Positions 33,639-47,350 of a stretch of 64,000 bases of DNA are shown piece after piece (the first letter of the stretch is position 1; every line of letters starts with the position of its first letter). A model generated the notes under the pieces. The model was not told where the DNA came from and did not search any database. It saw only the letters and a program-made list of their open reading frames with translations. This stretch comes from Adiantum capillus-veneris (Eukaryota > Streptophyta > Polypodiopsida > Polypodiales > Pteridaceae): assembly GCA_014529385.2 (NCBI GenBank), contig CM043959.1, positions 50,167,122-50,231,121 on the forward strand. Reading direction: 5' to 3'. The position numbers were made by a program, and so were the translations under genes.

Positions 33639-34700
33639 TTAGATCTGGCTCACTAAAGGAGTCCTCGTTGGTGTCCTCTTCACTCTCGGGGAGCTATCAT
33701 CGGTTGATGTGCTCGGTCCTTCCGAATGTTTTGACTCTGAACTTGCTCCACTCTCTAATTCATGAGATTCAGAATCCGTTTCACTCTGGGAGTCAGTGTC
33801 CAAGTCGTGTTGGTCAAAGTCTTCTATTGAGCTATCGGTGTCACTGTCAGATTGGTCCACAATTGCCTTGCCCTTAGAAGATGCATGTATGGCACTTATC
33901 ATGTTCAGAGGTGCAATTTGTGGTACCTCTTCCCCCTCTGGTGTGACCCAAGTGGTTCCTCTATTTCCCCAGGTATCTATGGTTGCGCTAGGTGTACCCA
34001 GTCTACGTTGTCTGATTCCGTCATACCCGGTAACACATCCATGTAAGGAGAATCTTGGCCAATGTCTGTATCCTTCTTACAAGTGTAACAATATTGTAGT
34101 GGGGCCGAGTGAACTGTGGTGTCAGAGCGATGATCAATAATGGTTTTACTCCCTAAGGGGTGTACCTTACCAGTCACCAAATCCACTCTAAGGACAGAGT
34201 CTTGGAATTGCAAATAGACATGATTTTTAGACCAATCATGAACCATTTGTGCTTCCCTCATGAATGGTCGTCCTAAAATCATTTCATATGACATAAGGTG
34301 TTTAGAGAAATCCATTACAATGAACGTATGTCGTACCTTGTGTCCTAGAACTTTGATCTTAAGATCCTTGAGCATCCCCATAGGTTTGGCTATGGTACCA
34401 TTTGCCATCTTTACCACAATGTTAGTAACACTGAGGCAGGGTTTTCCCATGGATTCCCAACAATCTTTTGTAACGATGCTAACTCCCGCACCACCATCAA
34501 GAATTCCCTTTATAGTTAATCCCTTGGTAGTGATGGGTAGGGTCGCATTAGACTCGTCGCCTTCAAAATACTGCCCTAATTCGTTAATGGGTACCTCGAT
34601 CACAGACTCCGATCACAGACTCGTGTCCATCTAAGTCAAGTGATTGCACATGATTTTCCTCATCAATCATAATCGAGTCAGGCCTATTTGGTTGCGCAAA
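33639..34700 (-). pseudogene. E3 protease and gag-pol linker
   Basis: The protease text (GILDGGAGVSIVTKD, YEMILGRPFMREAQMVHDW) matches the first protease of E2. The active-site triplet reads DGG instead of DSG or DTG. A 13-bp tandem duplication (CGATCACAGACTC) at about 34,599-34,624 changes frame before it. TAG at 33,977 and two further frame changes break the serine-rich acidic linker (SSPRVKRTPTRTP) that leads to pol. Confidence 0.8.
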
Positions 34701-37700
34701 CTAGGGTAATCCCGTTCGTAGCTCTCCATTAAGGAATGCTCGAAGTGCAAGGAATAACTCAGGATCTCCATACAGCTTTTCTATGATCGTGGTTCGGACC
34801 TCAGAAGACATGAAGTCCACTAGTTTGGCAACATTCATTGGCATTTTGCAGGGTGCAGGTCCTTGACTAGGAACTGGTGAGGATGAAATCTCATATTCCT
34901 CAATGGGATCAGGTATTCCTTCGTTAAACATCCTTTCCAACAAGAAAGGTGTATGCTCACTTTCTGATGCCCCGTCCTCACTCCCTTCTTGGATGATACT
35001 AGATATGGCTAACGGTCTATGGTTCATGTGGGGTGGATGAACTTGCGTGGGAAACACTGTGTCATGAATTTTGACATGCATGGGTTCTGGTTCTAGTTTC
35101 CTTTGAGTCTCCTCCACTAAACCTCTTAGATGTTTCACCTGCTCAATCTCGTCTACTGGGTTTGGATACGTCCCAATCTTCTTTTTACGATTCTTCCCTT
35201 TTTGCCCCTGCGGTTTATCTTGGGGGTCTTGGATTGGATTTGGAAACACTTGTGGTGTTTTCAGAGGCTCTTTATGGTTTTCTCTTATTCGGTTTTCATT
35301 TGGTTCCATGTTACGGTTTTCTTTGTCGGTCTTTCCCTTTGTGGTATTGGTTCTAGTCTCCATTGTCTCGATTGAATCTGAATCATCCTCGAGGTCATTC
35401 ATATACACGGGGTCATCTCCTGTTCCTATGTTTGTTTTGGAACTTGGCTTTGAATTTCCCGTATTCTGCGACCTCTTCCTTCGTGTCTTCTTTTTCTTTG
35501 CTTGGATAACTGACGCGGTATCTCTCTCTTCGAGGATATGGCCTGGCCCTTGAAGCATGGACCGTGTAATCGCATAAGCGGGTGCGACGGGTGGTATTGG
35601 CAATGTCACACTAGCAATTTTGACCAAATTTAGGGGTGTGATTTTAGGCACATTTGGGCTATAAGGGCATTGGGCAATCAAGTGATCTATGCCACAACGA
35701 TTACATGTGAGTATTGGCATTGCAGACGTGCTCCCTTGATTCATTTGCATCTGTGCAGCATTCTTTTGCAGCCTAATAGGGCACTCCGCTGCCCGATGTG
35801 GTCCACCACACTCGTAGCATTGAAGAGGTGGCCTCCTAGCCTGGGTGTTGATATTTTGACCTCTGGATGCGAGAGTAGCAGCTTGATAAACCGGCTTGAC
35901 TTGCCCCCAACAATCTTCCATGTAGTATATAGGACACTCTTCCAATGTATCAAGTCCGTAGGCAATACTAGTGTCTATTTCCTCCTCACAGCCATCTGCA
36001 TAAGCATTTGATGGCTCGCAACCCACTTGGTTCATAGGGGCGACTCTTGGATGCGGGGGCTGCGGTCCTAGCACAGGAGGTGGTAGCGGTGTAGCTTGTA
36101 CAACATTTTGAGGTCTAGGGACCATGTGTTGCGGTAGTTGCTCAACAGGTGGAGCAGGCATCAATACAGGAGCTCGAGGTGCATCCGTCCAGGCTACAGG
36201 TGGTCTAGTTTCCATAATGCGTTTGATCATTAAACAATTCTTAGCTTGGTGACCATACCTACCACATGCATTGCAAGTTCCATTAAATTTTACTCTAAAC
36301 ATAGGGCACTCACTAGTGCTATGTGGACCTAAGCAAATGGAACACCATTGTTGCTCCCTTCTTGGATACATGTGACTATTTTGAGGGGGTCGATTATCCT
36401 TAAGAGACTCTTGGATTGCCTTGGTGAGGTCTGTCAAGAATGTCTCAAATACCTTTGGCTCATTGGCAATGGGCTTTGCAGTCATGGGTTCATACTCAAT
36501 GGCTTGTGAGCTAGTGGATCTCGTGTCAGTAGACACCCTCATGGCTGCTATCATCAAGTTGTCCTCTAATTGGATTGCATTGGCAGTGACATCTTCCCAG
36601 GTTGTGATACCTCTAATCACTAGTCCATTATAGATTCCTTCATTCCTCAACCCTCGAATGAATCGATCAAGCAGTTGGTTATTGTTGAAGCGCTCATTTA
36701 CAGGGCAGCGAGAGTTTAAGTGCTTTAGACGACTAATGAAGTCCCTTACTGACTCTCCTTCCTTACGTTCGGCCTTCTGTAGCTGAGATGCTACACCCCA
36801 AAGCACACCTTCTCGTATGTACTCCTTTAGAAACAACCTTCGAAGGGTAGGGTAGATTGTTTTCTCGTCCACTCTTAGGGTCCTATACCAATCTCCAGCC
36901 TTCCCACTTAATGTCAAGCTTAAGGCATTGCACTTATGTAGTTCGTTGCGTTCCCCTAAGGAATCACATACTTGTTCAAACACTTCAATGTGTTTCCTAG
37001 CATCTTCGTCCCCATTGAATTTTTGCGTGAGTTTGGCAATTTGTACTGCCTTACTTCTAGGCTCTCTATCAGATGCATGACGCATATTTTCCGCGATAGA
37101 TCGACCTATGGTTTGAGCAAACGCTGCCAAGTCCCCTATGTGAGGAGGCAGGGCTAGTGGAGGTACTCTTGGAATCATATGTGGGAGAGGGACGGGTACC
37201 GGTCTTGGCATATGTGTGGATGATGCAGGATATGGAACATAACCGGGCATAGGTCCACTCGGATAAGGGCTAGGGAGCGGCACTCGAGGAGCATAAACAA
37301 GTGGTACAATTGGAGGTGTGGGGGCCATGTGTGCATAAGGGGCTAGAGGCACATACGGTCGAGGCCCCATATTAGGTACTACGACACTAGGTAGTGGCAT
37401 TGCGCTAACCGTAGATGTCATCGGTACCTTCTCTGTCAGGCTTATCCCTGGAGTGAGCACTGTGTTTTCCTTAATAGAGGGTTGAGCCAAGTTAGGGAAG
37501 CTAAAGTTGTCGCTCGGAGGCTCAGATTGCATAGAGACCCAGGTGAAATGACATAAGATGGGTCCATGGGGCTCATTAGAGGAGTCTCCATTTGTGATAG
37601 AGTAGGCTGTTGAGCCTTGCTCGTATCCAGAAATCTCATGGGGCCAGTTGAGAGTATATTTACCCCTCGGTTTTGCCTTTCTGATTGAATAATGCCATGG

Positions 37701-38398
37701 ATAACATTACAGATCATTTTCTGTTGATCTTCGATGCTCGTGGCACTAGAGGTGGATTGTACAATCTCTATCCATCCTACATGGTAGGCGTGGCCAGAGT
37801 GTAGATCCGTCAACACCTCAGTGTGGAGGTCGTATGTCCAATGATCATTAATGAACAATCCTTCTAGAGTCGACGTGTTAACAGTTTCTTGTGAGGTAGA
37901 AGCAATGTTGCTCCCCGTGGTTTTACTTGTCACCAACGGTACTCTAGAGGGAACTTCTGAAGGAGGCAACTCAGCAGGGCCTTCTTGGTAAGAAGTTGGC
38001 AGGATATCCACACGGACACTCTTTGGGGGTGTGGGGTCCACGTGCGATGTGAAAGGAGAGTCCACTTCCCCACCCCCTTCGTGTGCTTCATTTGCATCAG
38101 GTTCCGAGCGAGTAGCTGTACCTAATGTTTCCATGAAACGGCTAAACATACTAGTACTAGGCTGTGGAGCTTCGGGAGGTGCATGGCCTTCTCTCTCAGT
38201 GTTTTGGGTAGGGTATGCTTCCATGATTTCTGAGTCGGAGGAGGAATCACTAGCGGCTATTTTAGGGTCTTGGGTGGTGCTACCTTGTGTCCCCGCTGAG
38301 GGTCTAGAGCCTATCGTGGATGGGTAATGGGTGTCCGTATGAACAGAGGCACCCTCAATATGCTCGTGTTCTAGCACCCACCCAGAGCGTAAGTGCAT
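34701..38398 (-). pseudogene. E3 gag with four zinc knuckles
   Basis: Begins at ATG 38,398 (MHLRSGWVLEHEH). The first 300 residues are low-complexity, then the frame changes near 37,530, probably by one indel. The next ORF has a proline-rich stretch, the gag capsid-like domain (KHIEVFEQVCDSLG, AGDWYRTL, EGESVRDFISRLKHL, FIRGLRNEG) and four CCHC knuckles: CSICLGPHSTSEC, CNACGRYGHQAKNC, CYECGGPHRAAEC and CNRCGIDHLIAQC. The last two match the pair in E2. It ends at TAG 34,701, after which the coding text continues. It forms the particle and binds RNA. Confidence 0.88.
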
Positions 38399-39388
38399 GT
38401 GCTTTTGATACCCTAAGGTGTCAAAAAGCTGCTCTAGGAGGCCTTGTGACTAGTTTTTAGCGTGTTTTTTGTTTGTGTTTTTGCTAGATTTTTTAGAGCG
38501 TGTCGTGGAATGAGCCATGTGATAGCTCGAAACGAGTGTATTGGTCAGAGGGTCGTGCCGTGCTTTACAGCCCTCCGTTTGGTCACTCTATGCCCTCGGA
38601 ATCCCTAAAACTGTCAATTTCCAGTAGGGAACTAGGCCCAAACTAGAAAGTTCAAGGGTGCAAGTGGGAAGAGAAGGGAGGAGAGTGGAGGACTTGTCCC
38701 ACATGCTCTCATTCTCTCTTGAGGGAGTAGGGTATATATATAAGAGTGAGTCTAGTATATATCATAGGACTGAGGCCTGGGCCTGGGCCTGGGCCTGGGC
38801 CTAGGCTTGGGGAAATGATCCCGATCCCGATCTATCTTTTATACAGACCAACCCGTACGTTTTTTATTTTCGAAAATTTAACCTCCCACTAACTCGCGTT
38901 TTTATTTTTCAGATTTTTTTTTTCACAAATTTTTTTTTTTAATATATTTTTTTCGAAAACAAATTTTTTTTTTTTTGAGATATTATTTGGTACGCGTTTT
39001 GGTGCACGTTGACCTCACCTACCTATTTACTGTCCCACCTACCTACTGACCTGCTAATCAGTGGTTCACCTAATTACTAACCTACTTAATTAACTAACTG
39101 TGCGCCTAACTGTGCACAAACCAGAGAACACAGAAAATGCAGAAATTGAAACTTGATAGAACTGTGCACTAAAAACACAGAAAACGCAAAAAACGCAAGA
39201 AATGCTTATTGTGTGACTAATGCTAACTGTGTGCAAACAGAAAAACAGAATTTTGCTAACTGTCTAACTAATACTAAATGTACGCAGCAGAAAAACAGAA
39301 AATGCTAACTTCCTCTCCCTCTTCTTTCCTACTGCAAACCACTCATACAAGAAGCACAAAGTGCCTCTTGGGCTTAGTGCAGGGCTAT
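38399..39388 (-). other. E3 5' leader
   Basis: Non-coding, between the primer site and gag. Contains GGCCTG repeats near 38,775 and T/A runs near 38,900-38,980. Such long leaders are usual in Athila-like elements. Confidence 0.6.
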
Positions 39389-39406
39389 TCCCCGGCAACG
39401 GCGCCA
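39389..39406 (-). promoter_or_regulatory. E3 primer-binding site for tRNA-Asp
   Basis: On the minus strand TGGCGCCGTTGCCGGGGA lies 4 nt after the 5' LTR and is the exact complement of the 18 nt at the 3' end of plant tRNA-Asp, the usual primer of Athila-type elements. Confidence 0.95.
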
Positions 39407-39410
39407 AAAA

Positions 39411-40063
<653 letters not shown>

Positions 40064-40722
40064 TCTTCTCCGCGTGCTTTTGCCTCGGTCATTCTCTCAT
40101 GAATCCACTCTACATTAATTAGATATGGGAAACATGCAAGGTGTCTAGGCACTGGGGGTGCCCTCCTTCCTCCATGTGCTTGTTTCCATGCTTCCTTCTC
40201 TTGCAAATGCTTGGCCTTTGCCACTATCCACAAGTACACCCACTTGGTCATAATCTTTGCATTGAGAATGCAAAAGTTATCGACCACTTGGGAAAGATTC
40301 ATATCCATGTGAAGTAGTTTCCCCTTTCAATTTGTCAAGTGTGAAGTCATCCTTGCATCTTTCTCATCTGACCACATGCGAGGCATTGAAGGATCAACTT
40401 GTGCCGAATACTCTGAAAAGTAAACAAATGTCTCTTGAAGAATCCACCCTTCGGCCATACATGCCTCGGGTTGAGATCATATCCACACAAAATCCTTGAG
40501 AGTCTTTAAAAATCTCTCTAAGAAGAACATTCATCGTGGGTACACTACTCCACATATAGCTATCTCCTCCACCATGTTGTCGTGCCATGGAACATGCATA
40601 GTGGGAACAGAAGCTAAGCCCTATAATATTATGGATTTTATGTGTATGCATTAAGTGTGCATAAGTATATTCACTTTCCATTTAGCATGCAAAAAGATAG
40701 TCAAAGTCTGATGTGTCACTCT
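40064..40722 (-). pseudogene. CACTA transposase 5' part, DUF4218-like
   Basis: On the minus strand TLKDFVWI-stop-SQPEACMAEGWI matches the conserved DUF4218 stretch of TNP2 transposases (L-K-x-x-V-R-x-x-x-x-P-E-x-S-x-A-E-G-Y). Further text WIHERMTEAKARGED runs to the E3 insertion site and continues at 26,441 as DHQQRMG. TGA near 40,475 and another near 40,338 interrupt it, and frames change repeatedly. The right end is cut by the LTR at 40,723. Confidence 0.65.
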
Positions 40723-41801
40723 TGTTGGGAATGGGCTTCGTCCTATGATCCCAAGCTTCTTTGTGAACCTCTTCTTGGAGCCATGATGAAATGATCCTAT
40801 AAGAAATACCTCCTATCTACTAGGCATCCTAGGTGGCATATGACATGTGTAACATGGCCAAAAGTTTCCTTAGTCATAGTATACCCCATGAGGTGTCATT
40901 CTACACATAGTAGGTGCACTTTGAAGTGATTATGGACCTAGAAAAATCCCTTAGAAAAGTGGTTACGAGTTTGTTTGATGTCATCCATGATGTATGCCAA
41001 GCTCTCTCTCAATTTTTTTATGAAGCTACTTTATGCACATGTTCCCACCATAGCTCAACAACTCTTGGAGGCTTAACCCCTAACATGTGGCGGCAAGGAG
41101 AAGATATTTGGAGAAAGATCTAAAAGAACCTCTAGATATTTCTTGAAGAGAAATATCTAGAAACTTTGAAGATAATTTCAAGATATTTTGAAAAGATAGA
41201 CACTTTTCACACAAATCCCTTGGATATTTCTAAGAAAAATATCTTCTTCAGGGGGCAACTTCACCTATAAACAGAGCCTCTTGCCCCTCACTTGGGCATG
41301 AAGCAAACAATCAAGCAATCAAGCGCTCAAGCAATCTCCACAATCAAGCCACTCTATCAAGCCATCACCCAACCTCCTAGCCATCTCCTTGAGTGAAACT
41401 TTCTCTCAATTTCAGCCCAACACATCTTGAGCTTGCTATTTCATGCGTCAAGCCTTCTATCTCCTCACTGGTAATACTCATACACTCTATGTAACCTTCT
41501 TTCATCAATAAAGACTCATTGTTGGTGGCTCGCAAACGGTGTTGGCTACTACTAGTCATCTTCTACTTCATCAAGTTGGCTACAAGACCACAAAGTCTTG
41601 AGGTGTGCTTCACTTCTTTGGCTTGAGCTTGTCTGGGTCTTTGTGTGTTGGTTGTCTCTCTTATCTCTTTCCTCCATTGCTTAACTGCTTTGTAAACTTT
41701 CTTAGATGAATAGTTCCAATGGTGTAACCTTTCAACCCTTTCACTTTGTGCAAAATATTAGGATTAATGTTTGTATTAGCCATAAAAATCCACTTCCAAC
41801 A
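40723..41801 (+). repeat. E4 5' LTR (candidate)
   Basis: Starts TGTTGGGAA and ends TTCCAACA, an inverted terminal pair. It contains a TATA box at about 41,272 (TATAAAC) and AATAAA at about 41,508, and lies 0.6 kb upstream of E4 gag in the correct orientation. No partner copy is in the window. I could not match a tRNA primer site after it, so this is tentative. Confidence 0.6.
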
Positions 41802-42426
41802 GAGAATTGTGTTACTCTCTGGGTTGGAAAGACTGCGAAAATTTATTCTTTCTCCACGTCCTCTTATTTTGCCACTACTAGACTACTCTAATGCTTTCGA
41901 TGTGCACATATTTATTATCCTCTAGGGGTTGAGTCTTGCTTTCTTAATATTACTATGAACCAAGAAGGCTTGTACACACGGCTCACTCCTATCACTAGGC
42001 AAAACATCTACGTCTTTGTAAGCACTAAGTTACAGTTTCAAAGACCATTTGCAGTCTATTTGGAGCACAACGACTTGCTGCTATAAATGCATCAGTGAGC
42101 CCTTTCATCTTACCTTTGATTAGATACGATCAAAGCCTTGATGTTTTCATCTTTGTTTTGTTTTGAGGTTTTCACGTGTGTGTCTGCGTGTAAGATTCCA
42201 ATGGCTACACACATTGTATTTGCTACAAACACTAAGCTTTCTTAAGTGAAATCCTTCACAGTATCCCCACAAACCCTCATAGCTAGAGGCCCGACGCCTT
42301 CCTGGCAAGACCTTCAACTCTTTGACACACTTTTTTGTGAACCCAACGCGAAGTTTGTCAGGGTGAGTTAGTGGAAATCTGCAAGATACTTCAACCATGG
42401 GTGATCATCATCCGTAGCAGCAAGGT
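41802..42426 (+). other. E4 5' leader
   Basis: Non-coding sequence between the candidate LTR and gag. I see no clear primer-binding site. Confidence 0.4.
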
Positions 42427-44045
42427 ATGCCTTTTGATCCCACCACAATGCAAATGTTTCAAGCATTTGCCTTGTTTATGCAACAACAGCATGCTACAAA
42501 AAGACAAGAAGTGTCAATAGCCAAAGCTATTCAAATAGTGGTGCACAAAATGGATCAGTTTAATGGGAAAGATGTGACAAAGTATCTTCGTAGCTATGTA
42601 AAGGAGATGGAGTTGCATCATGTGCCAGAAGATGAGATTCTCCAAAGCTTTGATCTTGTTGTGACTCCCGAGATTAGAAACCATGTGAGAGAAATCACGA
42701 ATGAGCATGGAAGAAGTTGCGAGGAGTTCAAGCTAGCGATGAAGGAGGTGTATTTCATGGAGGACTCTGAGAGAGTAACAAAGAGAACTTTCCTAGAGTG
42801 GGTAGCCAAGCCGAAGGAGGGGCTCTCTCCAATAGAGCTACTCAGGGAGTTTGAGCACGATATGCTTAACTCACAAGGACAGAGAAGGCCACACTCGACT
42901 CAGAAAATACAGAGCTCTTCTTACAAGCAACAGGAAAGGATCTCCAGGAGCAATTGGAGCTACTTCTTGAGGACAAAGATGTTGAGCGGGGACTGCAGAT
43001 AGATTGGAACGAAGTTAAAGCTGTTGTTTCATTACTTGCCAAGCGCCAAAGGAGACGATATAAGATGGTTGTTGGTAGTGCACCATTTACCTCCACAGCT
43101 TCTGAAAAGATGGTAAAGCCTTCTTTTTTTATACTTCCCTAAGTTGATGACGTTATAATAGATGATCTTGTGAAAGGTATGAGGGATTTAAAACTAAAAC
43201 TCACAAAGCTTGAAGAGAAGGGGCAACCATTGGCACCATCTTCAAGGCAAAAACAACAACCTAAAGAAGGTTTTGTTCATAGATGAATATGGTGTGACAG
43301 CACAAAGCATGCTGGGAGAGAATGTGAGCTTCAGTGAAGCTTTGAGAAAAGATCTTTTCTTCTTCAAGGATGGGAAGATTCACTTAAGGGAGATAGGTTT
43401 ACCCTTAAGGACTAACTTTGGGAAAGGAGGAATGCACTCTCACACTAGGTCAAACAAACCATACCCTAACCTAAATACTTCAAAAAATTGTGCAAGATTA
43501 TATTCATTCAGGTTGATAATCATTTTGAACAGAGTCTAGTAGAGGATATGGCCACTACCCATGCCATCTCTGCATCCGAGGCATCTACTTATATAGTCCA
43601 TATTGAACCATTGAGGAGTTTTGAAGAAAATGGTAGGCTGTGGCCAAGTGCTATGGAGCTATCAAGGAAAGGGAAGCTTACAAGAGAAGTCATACATGAA
43701 GCAGGTGACTGTATCCATCTAGAAATAGGATGGAAAGACTCTGTGGACTCCTTGTCAGTGCATGCCTATATTGCAAATTGTGAAAACAACGAAGTGTCTG
43801 TGGAAGAAAAGCGCAGGCGAGAGAGTGGTGAAAAATGACCATCAAAAAGTTACTAGAAGAAGTGACACAATACCTCCTCGAGCACCTCCGACACTGGAAG
43901 CACCCCCACCTGAAGCGACTATGGAAGAAAGTACAACTGGGAGGAAAAAGGATCATCAAAAGGTAAGCCTAAAACTCCAACTTATAAGTTACAATCTGAT
44001 ATTGAGGCTGCTACAGACTTAAAGAGAGTTCTAGAAGAAAGAATT
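42427..44045 (+). pseudogene. E4 gag
   Basis: ATG 42,427 (MPFDPTTMQMFQAF) opens 191 codons with a gag-like helical domain (MDQFNGKDVTKYLRSYVKEM, CEEFKLAMKEVYF, RTFLEWVAK). After 42,890 the frame changes several times and short stretches continue to 44,045. I see no zinc knuckle. The particle protein cannot be made from this copy. Confidence 0.7.
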
Positions 44046-44741
44046 TTGAATAGCAAAATAGAGTTTACCTTGGGGGAGGTCCTTGGCATAGCCAAGCGCG
44101 AGTTTCATGATGAGATCATTGATATCATCAAGAGGAAGAGGCAAACTCTTGTTGACACCATTTGCTCGCAATCTGAAGGAGAAAGCTTAAAGACACAGGT
44201 AATACATGTGGAAGACAGAGAGCATGATGAGGATGTCATGGGATGCTACCATTCTTCTGGAAGAACAAAGCAAGTACAGTTTTCAAATGGAGATGAGGAG
44301 TACGAAGCCATTCCTATAAGTGACTCTTCCAAGAATCATTGGGCAAGAGCTACGACAGAGATAATGGTCAAGGTGTTTGATCTTGAAGAGCCATTTCTTG
44401 CCTTGATTGACCATGGCTCAGAAATAAACATAATGTCAAAGAGCTTATTCAAAAAGTGCAACTTACCAATGGACACACATCATGGCTGGATGGTTAAGAT
44501 AGCAAATAATTCATCAGGTGAGTTATATGCAGCTTGTCCAAGCATGAAAGTGACTATTGGAGCTATAAAGGAAGATCAGAATTTCTTTGTACAGGACACA
44601 TCTTCTTATGATCTCATCCTTAGACAACCCTACATTGTAGGGGTTAGAATGGAAACAAAGGTAATGGATGATGGTTTTTCTTATGCTGGGATAAGAAGTA
44701 AAGATGGAAACATGTTGTTCAATTTCTTACTATCTATGTGA
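44046..44741 (+). pseudogene. E4 protease region
   Basis: LALIDHGSEINIMSKSLF is the active-site region of a retropepsin, with DHG in place of DSG or DTG. SYDLILRQPYIVG is the second motif, where the usual Gly (LGRP) is Arg. Both changes would weaken or abolish activity. The ORF ends at TGA 44,739. Confidence 0.8.
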
Positions 44742-44961
44742 GTCATGAAAGAAATCGTGACAGTCTCTGAGAGTGCCCATTGCCCAGATTGAGTAAAGAG
44801 TTTTATGATCATCGAGAGAGAATGGGTTTTGGCCAGGTACCATTGTAGAGCAGGATTACGATGGTACAGAGAGGGAAAGGTTCTCACATAAGGAGGTTTT
44901 TTTTACAGGTTTTGCAGGTCTAACAGAATATGGATACGTCTCTTTTCTAAAATGTAAGAGC

Positions 44962-46380
44962 TTGAGTCGAGGTTCCTGCAAACATGTACATAGTCTACAT
45001 AAGGAGTGGAAAGAACATGGTCTGCTAGGAAACAATGAAAACATAACAGGTGTGTTTGAGGAGTTTTTTTTTGTGGACACATTACAAGATCTACAGTCTA
45101 TAGTAGATTCTCCTTCACATGACCAAAATGAGATAGTGAAAGTGTGCTCACTTGAAATGTACAATGTGGTTGAGGCATTTCAAAAGGAACAGGAGTATAG
45201 GAAGCAAAAACATGAAGTAAAGGTGGACACCAAGTACAAGACTATGGCAAAGAATGTAAAACCAGTGGCACTTCCTTTGCCAAAGGACTGCAAGGAAAAG
45301 CTAGTACAGGCTTCTTTGCAACCTAGTCTCAGAGATCCAAAAGGGATTGGACACAAGTTTACAAAGGAGTCTCTAAAGCAATTGAAGATTGGGAATGAGG
45401 ACTCCTTGACACAGGTTGAAAGGGAATGTTTTGAAGAGATGCTCTCTAAACATGGAAAAGCATTTGCATTTGAGCCACATGAGATAGGATGTGTAGATCC
45501 TGCCATTATTGCTCCTATGGTGATCTTTAACATCTCTCATGTACCTTGGAACTTACGACCAATACCAATTCCAAAGGCTCACTTACCAAAGTTAATTGAG
45601 CTACTAAATGAGAAGATCAAGATGGGTATTTTGGAGCCTTCATGTGCTCCATACTCAAACAGGTGGTTCACAGTACCAAAGAAGAATGGAGCTTTGCGCT
45701 TCATCCAAGATATGCATCCGGTCAACAAAGTCACAATAAGGAATATGGGTACAGGGCCAATTGTGGATGAGTTTGCAGAAGCATTTGTAGGAAGGGCAAT
45801 ATATACTATGGGAGATTTATACTCAGGGTATGAACAATTCCAACTAGCAATGGAAAGCAGGGATCTGACTACCATGAGGAAACCTTTGGGTTTGGTAAGG
45901 ATGTGTACCTTACCACAGGGAGCAACCAATTCGGTTGCACATATGATCAATGGTATGAATAAGGTCTTACGTGACTTTATTCCCCAAGTAACTATGCCCT
46001 TTCTTGATGATGTTCCTATCAAAGGATGTGAAGTAAGTAATAAAGATGAAGCTTTGGATTCCAAGGGGTGATGCAACTTTGTGGCACAACACATAGATGA
46101 TTGTGACAAGATCCTATCCAGACTGGAACAGGTGAACCTTACCCTCTCAGGACAAAAGTCTATGTTTGGAGTGAAGGAGGTGTTGATTGTTGGGCACATG
46201 TGTGGTCCCAATGGGTGACGACCTTGTCCAGCAAAAATTGATGCAATTTAGAAGATGAAGGAGGTATGCATATCTGTGAGTGAAGTTTGCAGATTTCTTG
46301 GTGCATGGGTGTTTTATGTTATATGGATTCCACATTAGGCACATGTAGCAGATCCTTTGTACCAGTTGTTTGTTAAGGAA
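44962..46380 (+). pseudogene. E4 reverse transcriptase
   Basis: The 370-codon ORF holds the fingers and palm: RPIPIPKAHLPKLIELL, WFTVPKKNGALRFIQDM, YTMGDLYSGYEQFQL, TLPQGATNS and MPFLDDVPIKG with the DD pair. TGA at 46,069 stops it, but the thumb text (FVAQHIDDCDKILSRLEQV, SMFGVKEVLIVGHMCGPNG) continues in frame with further stops. Confidence 0.88.
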
Positions 46381-46438
46381 AAATCAAAAGTTTCATTGAG
46401 GAGACGCACAAGCAAGGGCTATAAGAAATCTAAAGGAT

Positions 46439-47350
46439 TTGCTACAACAAGCATCGACTTTAAGAAAGGTAAACTATGAGTGTGGAAAGCCAATAATAGT
46501 GACAGTGGATACGAGTCCAACAGAAATTGGATGGGCAATAGGGCAGGATGACGAAGAGGGACATAGGTATGTGGTAAGGTTTGGAGCCAAGGTTCTAAGT
46601 ACTCGACAAAGGAACTACCCACAGGTAAAACGGGAGTTGTGGGGCATGGTTACAGCAATAAAGTGTGAAAAGGAGTACTTGATTGGAGCATATGTGGTTG
46701 TGGAAACAGATTGTCTGCCACTCCTTGGAATGATTACAAGCTACTCAACACCACACATTGCCATGCTAAGATGGATTGCCTACATTAAGTCCTTGAATCC
46801 TGAGTTCAAGCATATTGCAGGAAAAGACAATCCGGTAGAGGATATGCTATCAAGGGCAAGGTATGAGGATGAGCAAGACATGGTAGATGATAGTGAAGAT
46901 GTAGACACAAGGTTCTACTCCATCAATCATGTTGAGCATAATGATGTGGGCACACCTAGTGCACTTGAGTTGTTTTTAGAAGATGGGTATGAAGGAGATT
47001 GGTTGCTTATTGGTCGTTATTTGAATACATTAACAAAACAGGGTGATTGGTATGAGCATAAGTTTAAGAGGATACACAGAAAATTATATGGGTACTTTCT
47101 GTAGGATGGTTACTTATAGAAACATCCAAAACAGAGGGGTGCTATACCACAAAGGGTAGTATGTAACAAACAGAGTCAAGTAAAACTCATGCAGGAGTTT
47201 CGTGAGAACCTATGGGCTAGATACCGTGGTGTGAGGGCAACCATTTCAAAGCTAAAGGAAAGGTATTGGTGGAAAGGTATGTACCAGGATGTATCCCACT
47301 TTGTGGAATCATGTGTAACAAGTCAAATGTATTCAAATGTGCGACATCAT
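46439..47350 (+). pseudogene. E4 RNase H and start of integrase
   Basis: RNase H: VTVDTSPTEIGWAIGQ, VKRELWGMVTAIK, VVETDCLPLLG and AGKDNPVEDMLSR give the D-E-D-D pattern. After TAG 47,102 the integrase finger region (EFRENLWARYRGVRA, YWWKGMYQDVSHFVESCV) appears, but expected His and Cys positions read Arg/Tyr and Ser. It is cut at 47,350 by E5. Confidence 0.82.
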
